From Lasiosphaeris hirsuta (lineage: Eukaryota; Ascomycota; Sordariomycetes; Sordariales; Lasiosphaeriaceae): DNA of 64,000 nucleotides. The translations under genes were made by a program, and so were the position numbers. The notes under the pieces were generated by a model. The model did not search any database. It saw only the letters and a list, made by a program, of their open reading frames with translations, and was not told where the DNA came from. The stretch lies in the NCBI GenBank assembly GCA_030549175.1, contig JAUKUA010000003.1:5146001-5210000 (forward strand). Reading direction: 5' to 3'. Shown here one piece after another: positions 32,937 to 46,700 of the stretch. Numbering within the stretch: position 1 is the first letter of the stretch; each line of letters opens with the position of its first letter.

Positions 32937-34018
32937 GGGCTCAAGACACCGCGCCGCCATTCCCATTTTCCTCGTCCAGTCGTCAGCCCATCTCCCATCC
33001 GTTCACTTATTCCCAGTCTATACTGTCGTCAGTGACCAGCCCCCAGAACTCCGAACCGCCTCTGAAGAAAAAAAAAAAGCGGAGGAAAACTCCCAGAAAC
33101 AAGCCCAAAGACCATCACCAAGCTAGATAGAGATGTCACCACAGCACATGAAAGCGATGCCAAGACACAAATACAGACATCCAAAAAGCACACCAAATCA
33201 TAGCCACGAAATCACCGGTAGCAAAACAAAGAAGAATGGCAAAAAAACGATTGATGCTGCGGTGCCGCCTAAACTGCAAGCTGCCGTCAGGCTGTGCTGC
33301 CAAAGGAAAATACCGTCCGAAAAAGAAAACCCTCCATCTTGTCCACTGGTGCCTCGCAGCCATGGTAATGTGCTGTAAGGACAGCAAGACTCGTCCCAAA
33401 CTCCTGTCAACACCACCAAACCCAAGAAAATCCACCCGGAAACCCCATCCCCGAGAATATCCCATGCCCCTTGCTTTTGCGGTGTGTTTTTTCACGGTGT
33501 AACGAGCCTCTTCAAGGTAGATCGATGTGTCTCCCTGTCCTCAGAGCCCCCTCAAGCACCAAGAATACCGCGAGAGAAAAAGGTCGAAGGGCGAGAATAC
33601 CCCCCCCCAAAAAAAAACCAAAAAAAACCCGGACAGAAACCGTGAATAATCTCTCATGCCATGGGCATGCCAGCCGAATCGTGATGGTGGGCGCCCGTCG
33701 CAGGCTGGGTACTGTAGATATCGTGACCTTTCCCCCCTAACCACCACCAAACGCCGTCGCTGAAAGAAGAACGAAGCCGAGAGAAAAAAAGCAATGGGAA
33801 AGAGAAGACCGAAAAATACTGGACTGAATAAGCCGTACCGCAAGGAAAACCGCTGAGGACCAAATAATATTGTACTCAGAACCAGGCAGGAAGTGCTGGT
33901 CTAAAGTACGGGTCCGAAAGAGACGAGAGCCGAAAGAATAGAAAGAAGGCATCTCGGAAGATTATACTCTGACAATCGGGTGTGTCTTGCATCATTTTGT
34001 TGTGATGATGCTGGACGT
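32281..34018. other. Intergenic, low-complexity
   Basis: No gene is supported. An (AAT)n tract lies at 32904-32933. A small hairpin lies at 32533-32560 (GCCGGAC and GTCCGGT arms, 13-nt loop). A-rich and C-rich runs occur at 33065-33080 and 33600-33630. The right end is presumably the 3'UTR of the ORP1-like gene. Confidence 0.5.
32904..32933. repeat. (AAT)n microsatellite
   Basis: About ten uninterrupted AAT/TAA units. Confidence 0.9.
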
Positions 34019-37000
34019 CTAGCGATGAGGGGCATACTGGTTTTGGTCGTATGTGTTCCGGTTTTCGCCATTCTCACCAGCACTACCGCCCTGAGTATGG
34101 GCGCCACCGTTATCCCCAACTCGAGACATATTGCCGTTCGTGTTGTGGGTAGGAGGCAGTGGGTAGGACGCTTGCTGATGGGGAGCAGGGTAACCCACAC
34201 CTGGGTGCTGGTATGTGGCAGTGTTCGGCTGCTGCTGCCAATCGCCGCCGTTCTGGAGAGGCGGCAGATAACCCCCAAACATCTGAGGAGCCGGGTTGTT
34301 GCCCGCGGATGAGCCGACCGAGAGCGGGTGGTTCTGGCGCGGTTGAGCCTCTTGGTGCGCAACCGGCCTCTGATGAGCTGGGGTAAAGTTCCCAAGAGTG
34401 GGAGCGGGACTGCTGTTATGGCGCATGTGCTTAGCTTGGCCAAAACGAGGTCCCGGGCCGCCCATGTGGAAGTCTGGGTGGAATTGGGGTTGGAAGGCTG
34501 GGAGCGACGGCAGTTGCTGCCCACTGCCCTGGTTGATCTCATTTCCCTGATCCGTTCTACCATAATTTTTCCAATTGTAGTATTGGCCGAATCGCACAGC
34601 GGGATCAATACCCTGCGGACCATCGCTATTATAGCCCTGGTAGTACGCCGGGGCCGGGGCCGGGGCCGTGGGGAATCCACCCTGCTGCTGCGAGTAACGT
34701 GGGGCAATCTCCCAAAGGTTTTGGGGCGCGGTGGCGAATGCCGAGTGGTTCCGTCGATGGTTATAATCCATCGCACCATTGCTGGGATGCACTGGTGCAG
34801 GTAGTGTGAGGTCGGGACGGTTGATCCGCTCTGGGATCGGGGTCATTCTGGGGACCGTCCGCTCTGTGCGACCTGCGTCGCGGCGACGATTGTCTTCTAG
34901 GCGCGGCCGCTTCTCTGGCGGCGCTTGGCCGAAATCCGTCCTGACGTTCGGTTGGCTAACCCGACGGGATGCAAATCTCGGCTCAGGGGGCGAGGCAGCC
35001 GTCCCCATTGATTGTGAGCGCTTGTGGGCGCCCGCCTTTCTTTTCAACCCCTTCGATCCTCCAGATTGACCATCCATCAGGATGTTGGGCAGGATCTCGA
35101 TGTCGGGTATAGCCTGGCGGTGGCTACACTCGACTTCTATCTGGATTTGCATGGCGAGCTTGATCATCTCGTGTGTGCTATATCCAGGACGCATCTTTTG
35201 AAGCAGCCAGTTGTTGACTGCTGAGGGTTTCTCGTCGTCATCGGATGATGACTCGCCGTCGTCGCGTCTGAGAGAGGCGGAAAGCGGAGGAGGTCCTGCC
35301 GTCGCATCTTCGGGCCTCTTCTCGTCGGAAAGCTCTTCGTCCTTTCTCGCCTTGCCTTGTTTTTTGGCAAGGCGGGTATTCTCCCGCTTGCGGACTGAAA
35401 GCGCCCAGTCCATAAGGATTCCATCTTGAGGGCGACCTCTGATCTGATTCCGATCGGACCAAGCTTGCACACGGAACAGCTGCTGTTGGATGAGCCTGGA
35501 CTGGATGCAGGCATACTCGGGCCCGTTTCTGTAGCGGCATCGTTGGTAATGCTTGCGGCAGTAATGAGTCCAGACCGGGTCTGGGACTCGACGAGTGCAC
35601 CCCTTGTTCCGACCAAAGATGTGCGAAATTGCCTTACGGACATTAACCTGGGGCAAGTTGCACGGCGTGTCGCTATATAAGCAGGGCCGCTCTTGGTTGT
35701 CGATACATCGCTCGATTTCCTGCCGGGAGAGCTCAAGCTCTGCGATCCGAGCCATTACTTGAGTGTGGCTGACATGGGGTTCCTGGTTTGGCCCCCTGTA
35801 GCCCGCAAGGAGGTTCGTCGGCCCTGTCGGGAGTGCGGGGGCAACCGCCGATGCTGCCGGGGGCGCTGGGGTGACTACAGCCGCGGCAGTACCGACTGAT
35901 TGGTTGAATGAATTGGGATGCGAGGCATCGCCGGGGACCGAAGCAGCAGCGCCCGAAAAGTCTGGGGCCGAGACAGCGCGCCTATGCGCTCGGGTCGGCT
36001 CAGCATTGGGTGCCGCGGGTCGTCGGAATTGGTCTTCATCATCGCTGTTGGGCGCGCTATTTTATCCCGTTAGAAAATCTGATGTATTGGAGTGAGTCTG
36101 ATGTGGCGGCTGATGGAATTGGGCAAATGCGAACGAAGCGCCCTATTAGATAGAGTAAACAGTCCAAAAGGAGGCAGGGGAGTTCGCGGGGCAACAGATG
36201 GTGGTTTAGGGTTAGGGCCCCACTCGGGAAACCAGCTCCCTCAAGCTGCAATCTGCAAGATTGGCGGGCAAAAGATAGGGGCGATTTGAGAAAGATATAG
36301 CGATAGCCACGTAAGGTCCGGGGCCTCTAAAGAGAACTCAAAACGCGTACGGCTGGACAGACAATCTCTTTTTCGGCGTCGTTGACGCCTATCTCGGACT
36401 CAGACGCGCATGTTGAACAAAATTTGACGCGTGCTCGACAGCCTTTGACGCCTTTCATGACAACGACTAACGCACGTTTAACCAAAATAAACGTGCGCTT
36501 CGTCGTAGCTAACGCCTGTTTGGCAGGCAGTTGACGCGCGTAAGGGGGGAAGGTTGTGCCTTTCTGGGAAGCTGGGGCGGCCAGAGGGAGAAGCGGCATC
36601 CGACAGGCAGGGCAATGGGGGCAGGAATGATAGCTAGCGCAGTCCGACAGACAAGGCAGCGGGGCAAGAACAGTTGCCAGCGCAATCCGACAGCAGTAGA
36701 ACCCGACAGACAGCGTAGCAGAGGCAAGAACGATCGCCAGCGCAATCCGACAGGAGCGGCAGCGCACAAACGGAGGTAGAAGAAACTTACTCATTAAAAC
36801 CTAAGGAACCATCTGGACCACGCCGAATCATGACCTTATCGGATGGCGATCCGACGGTATCATGTCGGTCTGCCACATCAGCGATACGAAATGGGTCGAA
36901 GGCGGCCGGGAGATCCATCGAGGGGCCAAAGTTGTCGCCATTACTGCCGTCGCTGCCGACCTGGCAACTGGTCGGCATGTCGTTATTGCCTGCGGGGCTT

Positions 37001-37719
37001 CTACCCGCCTGCCGTGAGGTACCAGGTACACTCAAGAGCAGTACCGTCTTGGGCTGCTTTTGGTTGGGCTCCCGGGGTGGTAGCTTGGGAGCCATTGCTG
37101 TTTTGGTCGGTCTTTCCACACAACAGGAGCTCGAAGGACCGTCGGAAAGAGGGGATAGGTTGTCGGAGACCGAGGTTATGAGTTGGTCGTTTGTAGTTGA
37201 AGTGGGAAAGATGGGAAAAGTGGATGGAGGAAGAGGAAGCTGGTCTGAAAAGACAGAGGCGAACGGTTGGTGTTCGCTGACTGTCGATAGTGAAGAGATC
37301 CGCGAGTGCGAAAGTGAGGTGGTGGAGGAAGAGGTGTAGGAGGAAAGGCTGGATCTGGAATCCGAGAATTTATGGGCCGGCGATTTGGGGCTGGTTGAAT
37401 TAGTGCGGCTGTCATCGCCAGTCGGTGAATAGCTGCTGTTGTAGAAAGCGGGTCTGCCAATATTCGAGGTGAACTTTGGGATGGAAGTGTCCAGTGTCAA
37501 TGGCAGTGAATAGCCTCCAGCATCCCACGGGGTCCTATTCCTATTTGGGGACCCCGCCCCACCGGTCCTTCGGGAGGGGCTGTACTCTGGCGATGGGGTT
37601 GGAACTGCAGTAGATGTGGCAGTTGTATCTCCAGTTGCTGAGGGTGTTGAGCTGCCGATCGAGTCCCTCCGCTGCAGAGCGGCGGAGGACGAGTTGAGAA
37701 GCGAAGTCACGTCCATCAT
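34019..37719 (-). CDS. ORP1-like fungal-specific nuclear protein
   Basis: Two exons fit: 37719-36791 and 36056-34019, giving 988 residues. The exon 1 donor (AATGA then GTAAGT, phase 2) joins the acceptor AAAATAG with a CTAAC branch, giving GSLGFN-DAPNSDDEDQFRRP. Exon 1 is Ser/Thr/Pro-rich and starts MMDVTSLLNSSSAALQRRDS; a second ATG at 37716 is equally possible. The conserved core is in exon 2: MARIAELELSRQEIERCIDN, CLYSDTPCNLPQVNVRKAIS, HIFGRNKGCTRRVPDPVWTH and YCRKHYQRCRYRN, with several Cys and His that could bind metal. A Pro/Gln/Asn-rich tail follows. I recognise the core as the fungal family often labelled ORP1-like; its molecular role is not known to me. Basic stretches (KGLKRKAGAHKR) suggest a nuclear protein. 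The intron is 734 nt and repeat-bearing, and parts of the gene are duplicated at 31.8-32.3 kb. Confidence 0.8.
36057..36790 (-). other. Long repeat-bearing intron (734 nt) of the ORP1-like gene
   Basis: On the + strand it holds imperfect tandem units beginning AGCGCArTCCGACAG at about 36635, 36679 and 36739, with related CCGACAG steps between. A second series of TTGACGC or CTAACGC motifs occurs every 20-40 nt from about 36380 to 36540. The splice sites are good (GTAAGT; CTAAC; AG). A 155-codon open frame exists on the minus strand but is a product of the repeats. Confidence 0.7.
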
Positions 37720-40700
37720 GACAGATTGCCTTGGAACTTGAGTTGTGATGAAGATGCCCTGCGATCTGGCAAACACACCGAGATTCGCCTCACTGAAAAC
37801 AAACGACCTGATAGATGCGTCACAACCTCAGATGGCGGTGCCTTCACATCCAGCAAGCTCCCGAAAATGGCAAGATGAGCAGATCTGATGTGACAGCCCA
37901 GGCACGGGGTATCTCAACAGCTGAGATCAAAGCCAAAATCTCCGCGTGCTGATCGTCACACTCCGAAATCGATCTCCAAGATCAGATCGCGGTCCTTATC
38001 GAGGCCGGTATCCCACGGAATGGCGAGGTGACCCAATCTCTTCTCCTCCCAAAGGCCGAAAAACCCCAGCTGTCGGTCGGCCGCGTTGGCGAATCTTCCC
38101 GCCCGAAGCAAGTCACACCGAGTCGGCCCTGAGATCTTTCAACTTTGGCTTCTCCGAATCGACCTCCCCAAATAGTCTTTTCCAAATCAAATCCCTGAAG
38201 TTTCCAGCAAGAGTCACTTTCTCTCTTAGACTGAGCACGCAAACATAGGCACGCAAAACCTCGGAAAACCAGCTCGCCCTTAGCGTTTGTTGACAAAGCT
38301 CTCGGCTTTCCAGAATCGTTCTTCACGCGGTCGACTCCCGGTTCACTCACATACGACCAAGCACGCCTCGGCCGTATCGATCTTTGCTCGCTGGATAGTG
38401 TTCCTTCACTCCAAAATTCCTTGTCCAGCAATACCAGTCGGCCCAAGGAAAACCTGTCACTTCGGTCTTTGTTCGACACCCTCAGTATCCGAAGCTGGCA
38501 GTCCGAAGCTAGAGTCCGTGTTTCCGAATATCTCCAAATCGATTTCTTCAGGCGGCAGGTTCCAGCCGCAGAAGCACAACACACACACACACACACACAC
38601 ACATACACACGCAATCTGGTACCAGCTTGGTGTCGACGGATGCTCTCGTGGGAGCTCGAGGGTCGACAAGTTGCGATGGTCGGTGAGATGCCTGATAGCT
38701 ACTCACGGAGAGCCCTAGCGGACAGGGTGACGGGAGATCCTCCGGCTTATGATGTCCAGGAAGCTGACGGGAGCTTGGGCAGTAGTGACAAGAATGCAGC
38801 CACCACCGACAACACGAGCGCAGTATCGACCTGACAAAGGCCCTATCGACGGGATCGACGTTTGAGACTCGCACAGACTATCCCCCACGGACGGCTGGGA
38901 ACGCCCGAAACACCAATGATCCAGGAACCAGAATTGTGGTGGTCAACTCGGTTAGATCACTGACGGGCCCTAGAAACATCTGCCTGCATAAATGACTTTT
39001 GCTCAAAATGGGGAAATATCGGATATCGAGTTAGGCAGGGGGTAGGAGGGAGCCAAAGATAAGAAAAGTCCCCGCAAGTCTCCCGGTCGACCTGAGTATA
39101 TGGCAACGCCCAAGGGATTCCTGGGCAGACGAAGAAGCATATGGCCAGCCCGCGGCCGGCGTTCGTGTTTGAAGGGAGAGGACTCTTCGAAGAGACGATC
39201 GGACTGGCGTTCAGTCGTGAGTTCGACACCGCGGCATCGGGAGGCAGTCTTCACGGAAGAACAAGTTCCAGCCCTGTCTGCTGTCTTGTTTAGTCCTCGA
39301 TGCTCCAGCAGCAGATGTTGGTGGGGGGGGCTAGGCCCAGGTGTTCACGTCTGGGCGTTGCACCCGAGTAAATGAAAGGAGCCGGTCAGAACAGCTGTCG
39401 ATCAAAAGGAGAAACAAAAAGCTAGGACGACGAAGGGCCAAAGAAGGAGAGGACGAATGGGTATGGGGGTCGAAGGACCGGGCTCCCTAATGCATGAATC
39501 GAGGGCACAGTCTGGGGACAGTATATGTTTGGGGCTCGATCCGAGGTGTGGAAAGATGGGATACCCGGGTAGAGCAGCTGGCCGGAAACACCTGGGTGGG
39601 ACACCTAGGAGAGCCGGGGTGAGCTACTGGGATACCCCCGAGAGTCTGGCTGTAGTGTTTCTGTGCCGGACGGGTAAGTCAGCCAAGGAGCCATCAATGG
39701 CAAATCTGGCGCGAGGAGTGATGGCAGTTAACTCTCAGGAACGGGGTAGGAGCATGATCGCATCGTGGTGGAGGGTACGAGGAGGCAAGGGTATCTGCCC
39801 AGAGAGTTTCCGCTGCGGACGAGCCCTCGCATTATGCATTGAAGAGGTGTTAGTCGACGTTAGACTTCCCCACACCAGGTAGGTGGTGGACTCGACTCTC
39901 CAGATATCCCCGACTGGCTGACTACTTTTCCCTCATAGAACCATGTCCCTGTCGTCGTGGCCATGGGTGTGCAGCTGGCAGTGGGAGCGGCAAAGCGTTT
40001 TCACGGCGCCTTTCGCTGGCAAGCCAGGCCAAAGTTGATCTTGGCCACGTCCCAATATGCCGGCCGTTTTAGAAGCCATCCTTGTGCATCAGATTGGTCC
40101 GTCGCGGATCATGGCGTCAGATGCTCGTCTGAACCACTAGCATGAGGATCTCCACAGGGGACTGTCCGGGCCCAGGGCTTAGCTTTCCAAGGAGAGGGCC
40201 AGTGGGAGCGCAGGGCACCTGTATCCAGCAAGCCCAGCAGGCCACCCCCCCCCCCCCCCCCCCCAATTGCGGCCCATCCAATCCTCTAGAGGGGTGGTTC
40301 AAGACCATGCGGGAGGTCGACAAGCACTGAGGCGCAGCTGTCCGCGAGGATCGGCAAGCTGAGACCCTAGAACGGGGCTTGAAACTTCTCTTGGGAAGAC
40401 ACGTTTGACCAGTACGTATGGAGGGGAAGGGGGTGGAAGAGCAGAAAGTGGTGCAGCAATGGTGCTCAGAGCTCTTCTCTTCTGTAACCGGATTGGCATC
40501 TCACCGCGCAGCTGGAAAACTACGAGAGGAACACACAGTCCTAGGCGGTTCGTTCCGGAAAAAGCTGTTGAGTGATAGAGAACTCAACGCCAGTTAGCGG
40601 GAGCTGGAGCTGGCTGCCAGTGCCGGCTGGCGATGGGACCAACAGCGCATCTGTGTACAGGTACATGGCTCCGCATATGGAGTCAATGGGAATTGCGATG

Positions 40701-43700
40701 CGTTCGGGCATGGGCGCGTGTACCTACATCCACACACCACCATCCGCCCGCCGACTGTTGCTGCAGCCTGGTTGCGTCCTTTTGTGCGATGTCTGGGAGC
40801 GGGAGCACGTCCGGTAAGCTAACGGAATCAGGAATAGACATGGTCAGCAAAAACGGAGCCGTTGTCGCGGCTAATTTAGGTGCGGTCTTCTGCAGCCACA
40901 CGATGGTATACATAGAACCCGGTCCTCTCTGTGTACGTACCTCGACCCCGGAATTGCATCCAAGACCGAGGGAGAGATCTGGTGGGGCTTCAGAACCCAC
41001 TGCTCTTTGTTCCCCGAGTCTCGAGGCCAATATTGTCATTGAAAAGGAGGCGTTGCTATTCTTGCGCAGTAGCAGAAGTATCGTATGAGCGTCAGCGACC
41101 GCATCGCTCATCCGCTCATCGCACGCTGCAGAGGGCATCACACCACACACTGACAGGGGGACGTCTGGGGATGCCACTCAGAGGGGTTGCGCACCCACGG
41201 CGCACGGCTTTGAACAGTCGGTGATGTTGAGCATCAGCGGCCGGTGGCCGGCTTCACAAGATACCGGTCGCTGCTTATCTCGCCCAGAAACAAGGCTGGA
41301 CGACCATTTGCTTCCTACCCACAAGCACTTGCACATACACACACGCAGTTGGTCACTTCGAAGAGTGTCTAAGCCCGTTTTTTTAATATATGTCCTGGCA
41401 CGCCGCACTGCGTTGAAGCTTCACGCCCCAAACTCCAGACTCCACCGTGCAGACGCCGGCAAAGATTGGACAAGGAAAGACGGAAACCACGGAAAGAAGC
41501 TAGAGGCCGGATACTGAGTTGTCGATGCAGGGTCTTGGAAGCATACTTTTCTGGAATTGGGGTTTGGTGCCTGTGATGCGAGCCTTGAAGGCACACAGTA
41601 GGGCTGGATCGAGCCCCGAGAAAGACGGCGGCAGCAGCAGCAGCAGCAGCAGCACCACCACAATCACCAGCTGTCGGCTGTCAAAGGTCGCACAGCCGAT
41701 AAAAGCTTGCATCTGACGTGGACCAGCTCGCTATTGGCCCTGGAGGACAGCCGCTCCGCGTTTCAGAATGAACAGCGCTGCGGTTGCATTCTTTTCGCTG
41801 TCTTGACTGGACGACAAGAATATGCAAGAAGGCAGTAAGGTTCCTTCGGCGTAGCGTCGGGACGGGCATCGACTGCCCTCACTACCGGGGAGCAGCTGCG
41901 AGCAGACGTGGGAATAGAATAGGTACCTTATCGAGGAGCGAATCGGCACGTTGTTGTAGATTGGCGCTGGGAAATCCGCTCGTCTGTTCCTGTCTGGACC
42001 TGGATACCACGATACCTGGCATGCTGTGCAAGGTGAGACAGGTTGACGGGAGCCAAGTGATGTGTCTGTGTTTCAGCTGATGGTGGGAGCAACGTGCTGA
42101 GGGGGCTGCAGCTCCAACTTCATGCGATAGCGCGCTCAAGTTTGCCCGAGGAAACAAAGAAACGAGCGGTACGAAGAAGCAGTCACAGGAGATTGGAAAT
42201 GCAGTCGTCAGGATTTCAGTCTATTATCGAGGCCATTGCGAAAAAGCAAACAGCGGAAGAGAAAAAACTCGGACCAGCCAAGAAGCAGGAACTGAGGTGT
42301 CAAGACGGGACGCAAAGCGATTGGGGGAATTGGGGCATCTGCAGGCACAATGCAGAGGCTCCTTCCTCGCTGTTTGGATGTTATGGCGCCTCTAACAAGG
42401 CAAGAAAGGTCTGTTTGTAGTGTGTGCACGAGCCACATAGGTACCTTCACTGATTTCAAGGAGAGAACCGCCGAATCGCTTGGCACAGTCCTCAAGTTTG
42501 ACTCCTTCCTTCCACATCGAAATAGTGTCTGAACTTCTCTTGGCCCCACGGGGGCGAACACGACTTTTCCATTTGGCCCTCTCTAACAGCCCTCAGGCCA
42601 ATCTGGGGCCAATCTGGGGCCAATCTGCAGTGTGCCTCCAGATCTTGGCCAGTCTTGACAGCACAGTGTCACTCGGCAGCCACAAAGTCACAGGAGTGGT
42701 GCAGGGCCAGTCCAAAGCAACGCTACAGCAATCCCATGCTCATCTCGCCTGCACATCGCCAGGTACCGGCTACGATCTGATTCCGTAACTCCCACCCCGA
42801 TCCAGGATCATTCTCAACTTGCCTCCCTCTTCAGGAATCCCACACTGCCACTTTCCTCGGCAAGGCCCTCCAGGCATTGAAGGGAACCCCTGGGTTTGGG
42901 GATGCGAGCGCTCATCTTAGGTTTCCTTCAATGATGTTGTTTTCTCCAAGGCTGAACCCCACCCCCAGGTGTTGATAGGACCATTTATATCACCTGCCCA
43001 CGCTGGAAAGAGATCACGGAGACTGGTTTATCAAGTCGGCACAGGGACGTTTATCAAGTTGCTAGTGACGCGTGCGGCTATGCCTCAGCGTCTCTCGGCG
43101 CAATTTGCGAGTTGATAGCATCCAGCTCATCACCAAGTTGAACGACCCATATTCGCGCTCCAAAATAGCCGGCGGCTATGGCTATCACAACTTCTTCACA
43201 ACTTCTCGAAGCAAAGCTCTTTATAACAAACTTGTCAGGCAGAAAGAAGCACAGCACGGGCACCTAGATGACCCGAGGGTGCGACTGGCCAGCTTAGATT
43301 TGACCCGTCTGGAAGCCATCAAGCAGAGACGGCCATAGTCCATGTCACGGAGCCCCGAAAGCGGCAGATAAGCTCCGGGGTGCCGGTTTATTTCAGCATC
43401 CCGGTCCAGCATATCCATTGACCCCTACATAAGCAATTCAGCAGCTAGGCCTTCGTTGCGATTCTGTTGTTTTGAGTCTCTGAGAAACTCGAGCATTTCC
43501 AGCGACAAAGGTTGAGTTGCGAGCTGTTTCGGGCCTGTCATCACTTCCTTCGCTGACCAACACCGGCCTCAAGGCGCGCTGACACCGCCCATGTTCCTCA
43601 TCTTGTCTCTCTTCAAATTGCGCCCCAGTCATTTCGATTAGGTTAGGTAGCTTACACCCTATAGCCACCTAGAGGAGGGTGCTGGGCTTTGGGCGATATA

Positions 43701-46700
43701 AGTCTGTATTCCTGCTACGTCATCTCTCGAGCAGGTCATTTCCGTAATGTTGGTCAAGACCTTGCACCGTTTCCAGCTGCAGCGCAGCGTAGGGCGTCAA
43801 GTCTTACTAAAACAGGGAGGTCTGGGAGGCGTCCGCGGTCATACAACCTGGGAAACGCACCATGTCATTATTTGCGGGCTAGTAATCGGAATCAGAGTAT
43901 TGCTGCTAGTCTATTTGTTTGCCCAACTCTGCATGTAGGGGCCTAGCCTTTCACAAGCAGAAACCCCTCCACCCCCAAGGCCAAACATCAGTTTGTCAAT
44001 CCACAAGATCGCTCCAGGCTGTACTTTTTGTCCGGGCCAGCCGTTTAGCTATGAGCACCCCCAGTATCGGAAAGGGTTCAAAGGCGGATTGACGGAGGCC
44101 TATATCCCTCGCTCTACCCTCAGCGCACAGGGACCTCGGACGAGACATCAGTCATGAGCAAGAAGCAAATCCCGGATTCAAGCCTTGCGATCATTTATCA
44201 TAGATACCCCCCCCCCCCCCCCCCCCCCGGTACCATCGCTCCAGCTTGGCTATAGCCGTGGGCTTGAGTAAATTTTGAGGCTAATTTGGCGGTTAGGCGC
44301 GAGATGGTTACCGCACATCCTCAAGTTCGATCCTGGATGAGGTTGGTGGTCTGCAAGGTAGGGCGGCAATTTCACTACCAGAGTAAAGCTGTCTGAACCG
44401 GGCATTGTGAGGACGATGACCGACACAGGGAGGTAGGACGAAAGCCATCAACTCACGTATTCTCGTTATCTTTGGTCTGACTGTTGGCCACGTTTCTTCC
44501 GTGGGATCTTAACCTCGGTCCTGTCCATCAGGCCACTCTAGCGGTGAAGAGCGACACAGCACCGAGAATAGTACTCTAGCCAGTCTCGAGCCGAACTAGC
44601 CACTTCGACTTAGACCAGGTAATCGCCACAAACCGTCCGGATTGGCAAACAAAATGCCGCTCCCTGACCCAAAACCCTTGGCTCTGGGCCACCGAATTAG
44701 GGTGGGCGGGGTCAACCACACCTACGAGTCGAAGTGGTGTTTCGGAATATCCAGGACTCGGTCTCATTCTTTGACGATATCTGATCCTTCAGGGAATCTA
44801 AATGATCGATGCGGCTTTGGCCAAACCAGTTCTCTCAAGGAACACCGGAAAGAAGGGTTTGGCATGAAGCCAGGGTCTAGTTACGCTGACATTTGCTGAC
44901 AGCGTGTGTCGATGACCACATGTCTCCCTTTATCGACAAGTTATACAATAACACCATGTCTTCCTCACAGTTAGAGCCATCTGTTCAATATGTTGAGTAC
45001 CTCACGCGGTCCGTCTCAGGGATCTGGACCAACTACAGGGTGGCGGCAAGTCCCGACGAGGTCGTCCATCCTTCATCATTCATCGGCCGTGAGCGACATT
45101 TCTCCGTCCCGCGGCGAGAGGCAGGCCGCGCAATGGCGTTGCTGGCACGTTTACATTGGCAGAAATGGTGCCGATCTAATGCCGAAGCACTGCAAGGAAA
45201 CCCAACTGTTGGCCTCGTAAGTAGCAAGGCCAAGAGTTCATGATGTTCCAGTCTGCTTTGTCTGCAAGTAAGCGACGGGAGAAGCGCATGGCACTTGTCG
45301 AGTTTTTCATATTTTATGTTGGAAGAGTTCATATTGATATTATTGCCCGTTTTGGAAAGCCGTCGAGACTCTTGGCAGGGGAACTTTTCGTGATCGAATA
45401 GCTACCCATTCTCGTATTCGATATTGGCATGTACTTGATGTCCCTGTTTGCCGCGCTAAACATAGACATTCGAGGCCAACGCGCTTGTTTCGAATTGACA
45501 AATTTTGGGATGCTGCGGCTTAGTTAGAGGCGAAGGAAGGATGAAGAGCGCGGGTGCGGCACGGTGAGTCTTGGAGGGAAGGGGGAAGGGGGGCAGAACC
45601 CCTAGCCCAGAAGGACGGAGGATGAAAATGGTGAGGCGGGGGCCAAAAAAATAGGCAACCCAACGGTGTTAGTACAGGCGATTAGAGGTGAGAAGTTCGG
45701 ACGCAGGATGCGGCACAGGCAGTGTGGCCGGCTAGCTCACTCGCCCTTTTGCAAAGGCTCTCGTGGATGAATGGCGTTGCAGCCTCATCCTTCTGGCTAC
45801 ATTGGGCTGATATCACGGCTGGGGATAGAAGTCGAAATCTCGCCGAATATCGGATCTTCCACCTAGACGATGGGAACAGACAGCGTTGGGATGACGGCTG
45901 CCAGGACGGCCATTGGTCCGTGTCAAGCAAGCCGGCTCCTCGACTGGATGTCCCCCTTTGACTTTCTAGTTCCGATCCCTTACAGCACACACCTTAATCT
46001 TCGGGCCCGAGGACGTTCCCCTGAGAACTGAGAGGCAAGCTCACCGAGGTCTCGTCCGTGGTTTACCTGAAGGCTACGAAATCGACATGACCTATTCCAT
46101 GAGCGAGCTTTGACACACGCTTCAATAGGGACGGTCGCTGCTGAACTCATAATAGTCCCCGGTAGGAGAATTTAACGGAGGGAGCCTTCTCTCGGAAGGT
46201 CGGGCTGCTTCGAGTCAGACAGCTTGGCGGCAATAGCCGTCGAAATGACACAAGTTCTCCCCGGCTAGCATACCTGCCCAATCTCGCCGCTCTGTTACAT
46301 CACATCCGCGGTTGGGAGACACGGTTTTGCTCCAGTGCTACAGTCACAGCAGATTTGTGGCCGTTTGAGCCTATTAAAATGCCGACAGACCGGCCTACCT
46401 TTTCAGCCCATCACCAGTCATGACACCCCCCCCCCCCCCCTCCTCCGCCTCTGCCCCTACCCTCTAGAGGAACTGGTTTCTTGGTTGTGTTACACCACTC
46501 CGCTGTCAGGTGTCCTCCCGCCGTCGGTCCCGGTAAAGACGCCGCGTTGGGCCCTATTTGCTAATGTCTTCTTGGCTCTATCGTCCCATGTTGCGCGATA
46601 TCGACCGGATCAGTCCCAACTATCCTGCCCTGGTTCGATCTTCATAAATAATGACCGGGTTGTCTCAAGGCAGACAAGATGCCGGAAGAGGATGAGGAGG

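Noticed and set aside
36327..36794. 155-codon frame with repeated CRIALA-like peptide in the ORP1-like intron
   Set aside because: The repetition comes from tandem DNA units, the frame starts at the splice donor, and the conserved protein is recovered only by removing it.
38578..38603. CA repeat considered as a telomere-like or CRISPR-like array
   Set aside because: It is a plain dinucleotide microsatellite with no spacer structure and no TTAGGG units.
44268..44350. tRNA gene
   Set aside because: A-box and B-box-like sequences exist, but no T-arm, D-arm or acceptor stem can be formed at the right distances.
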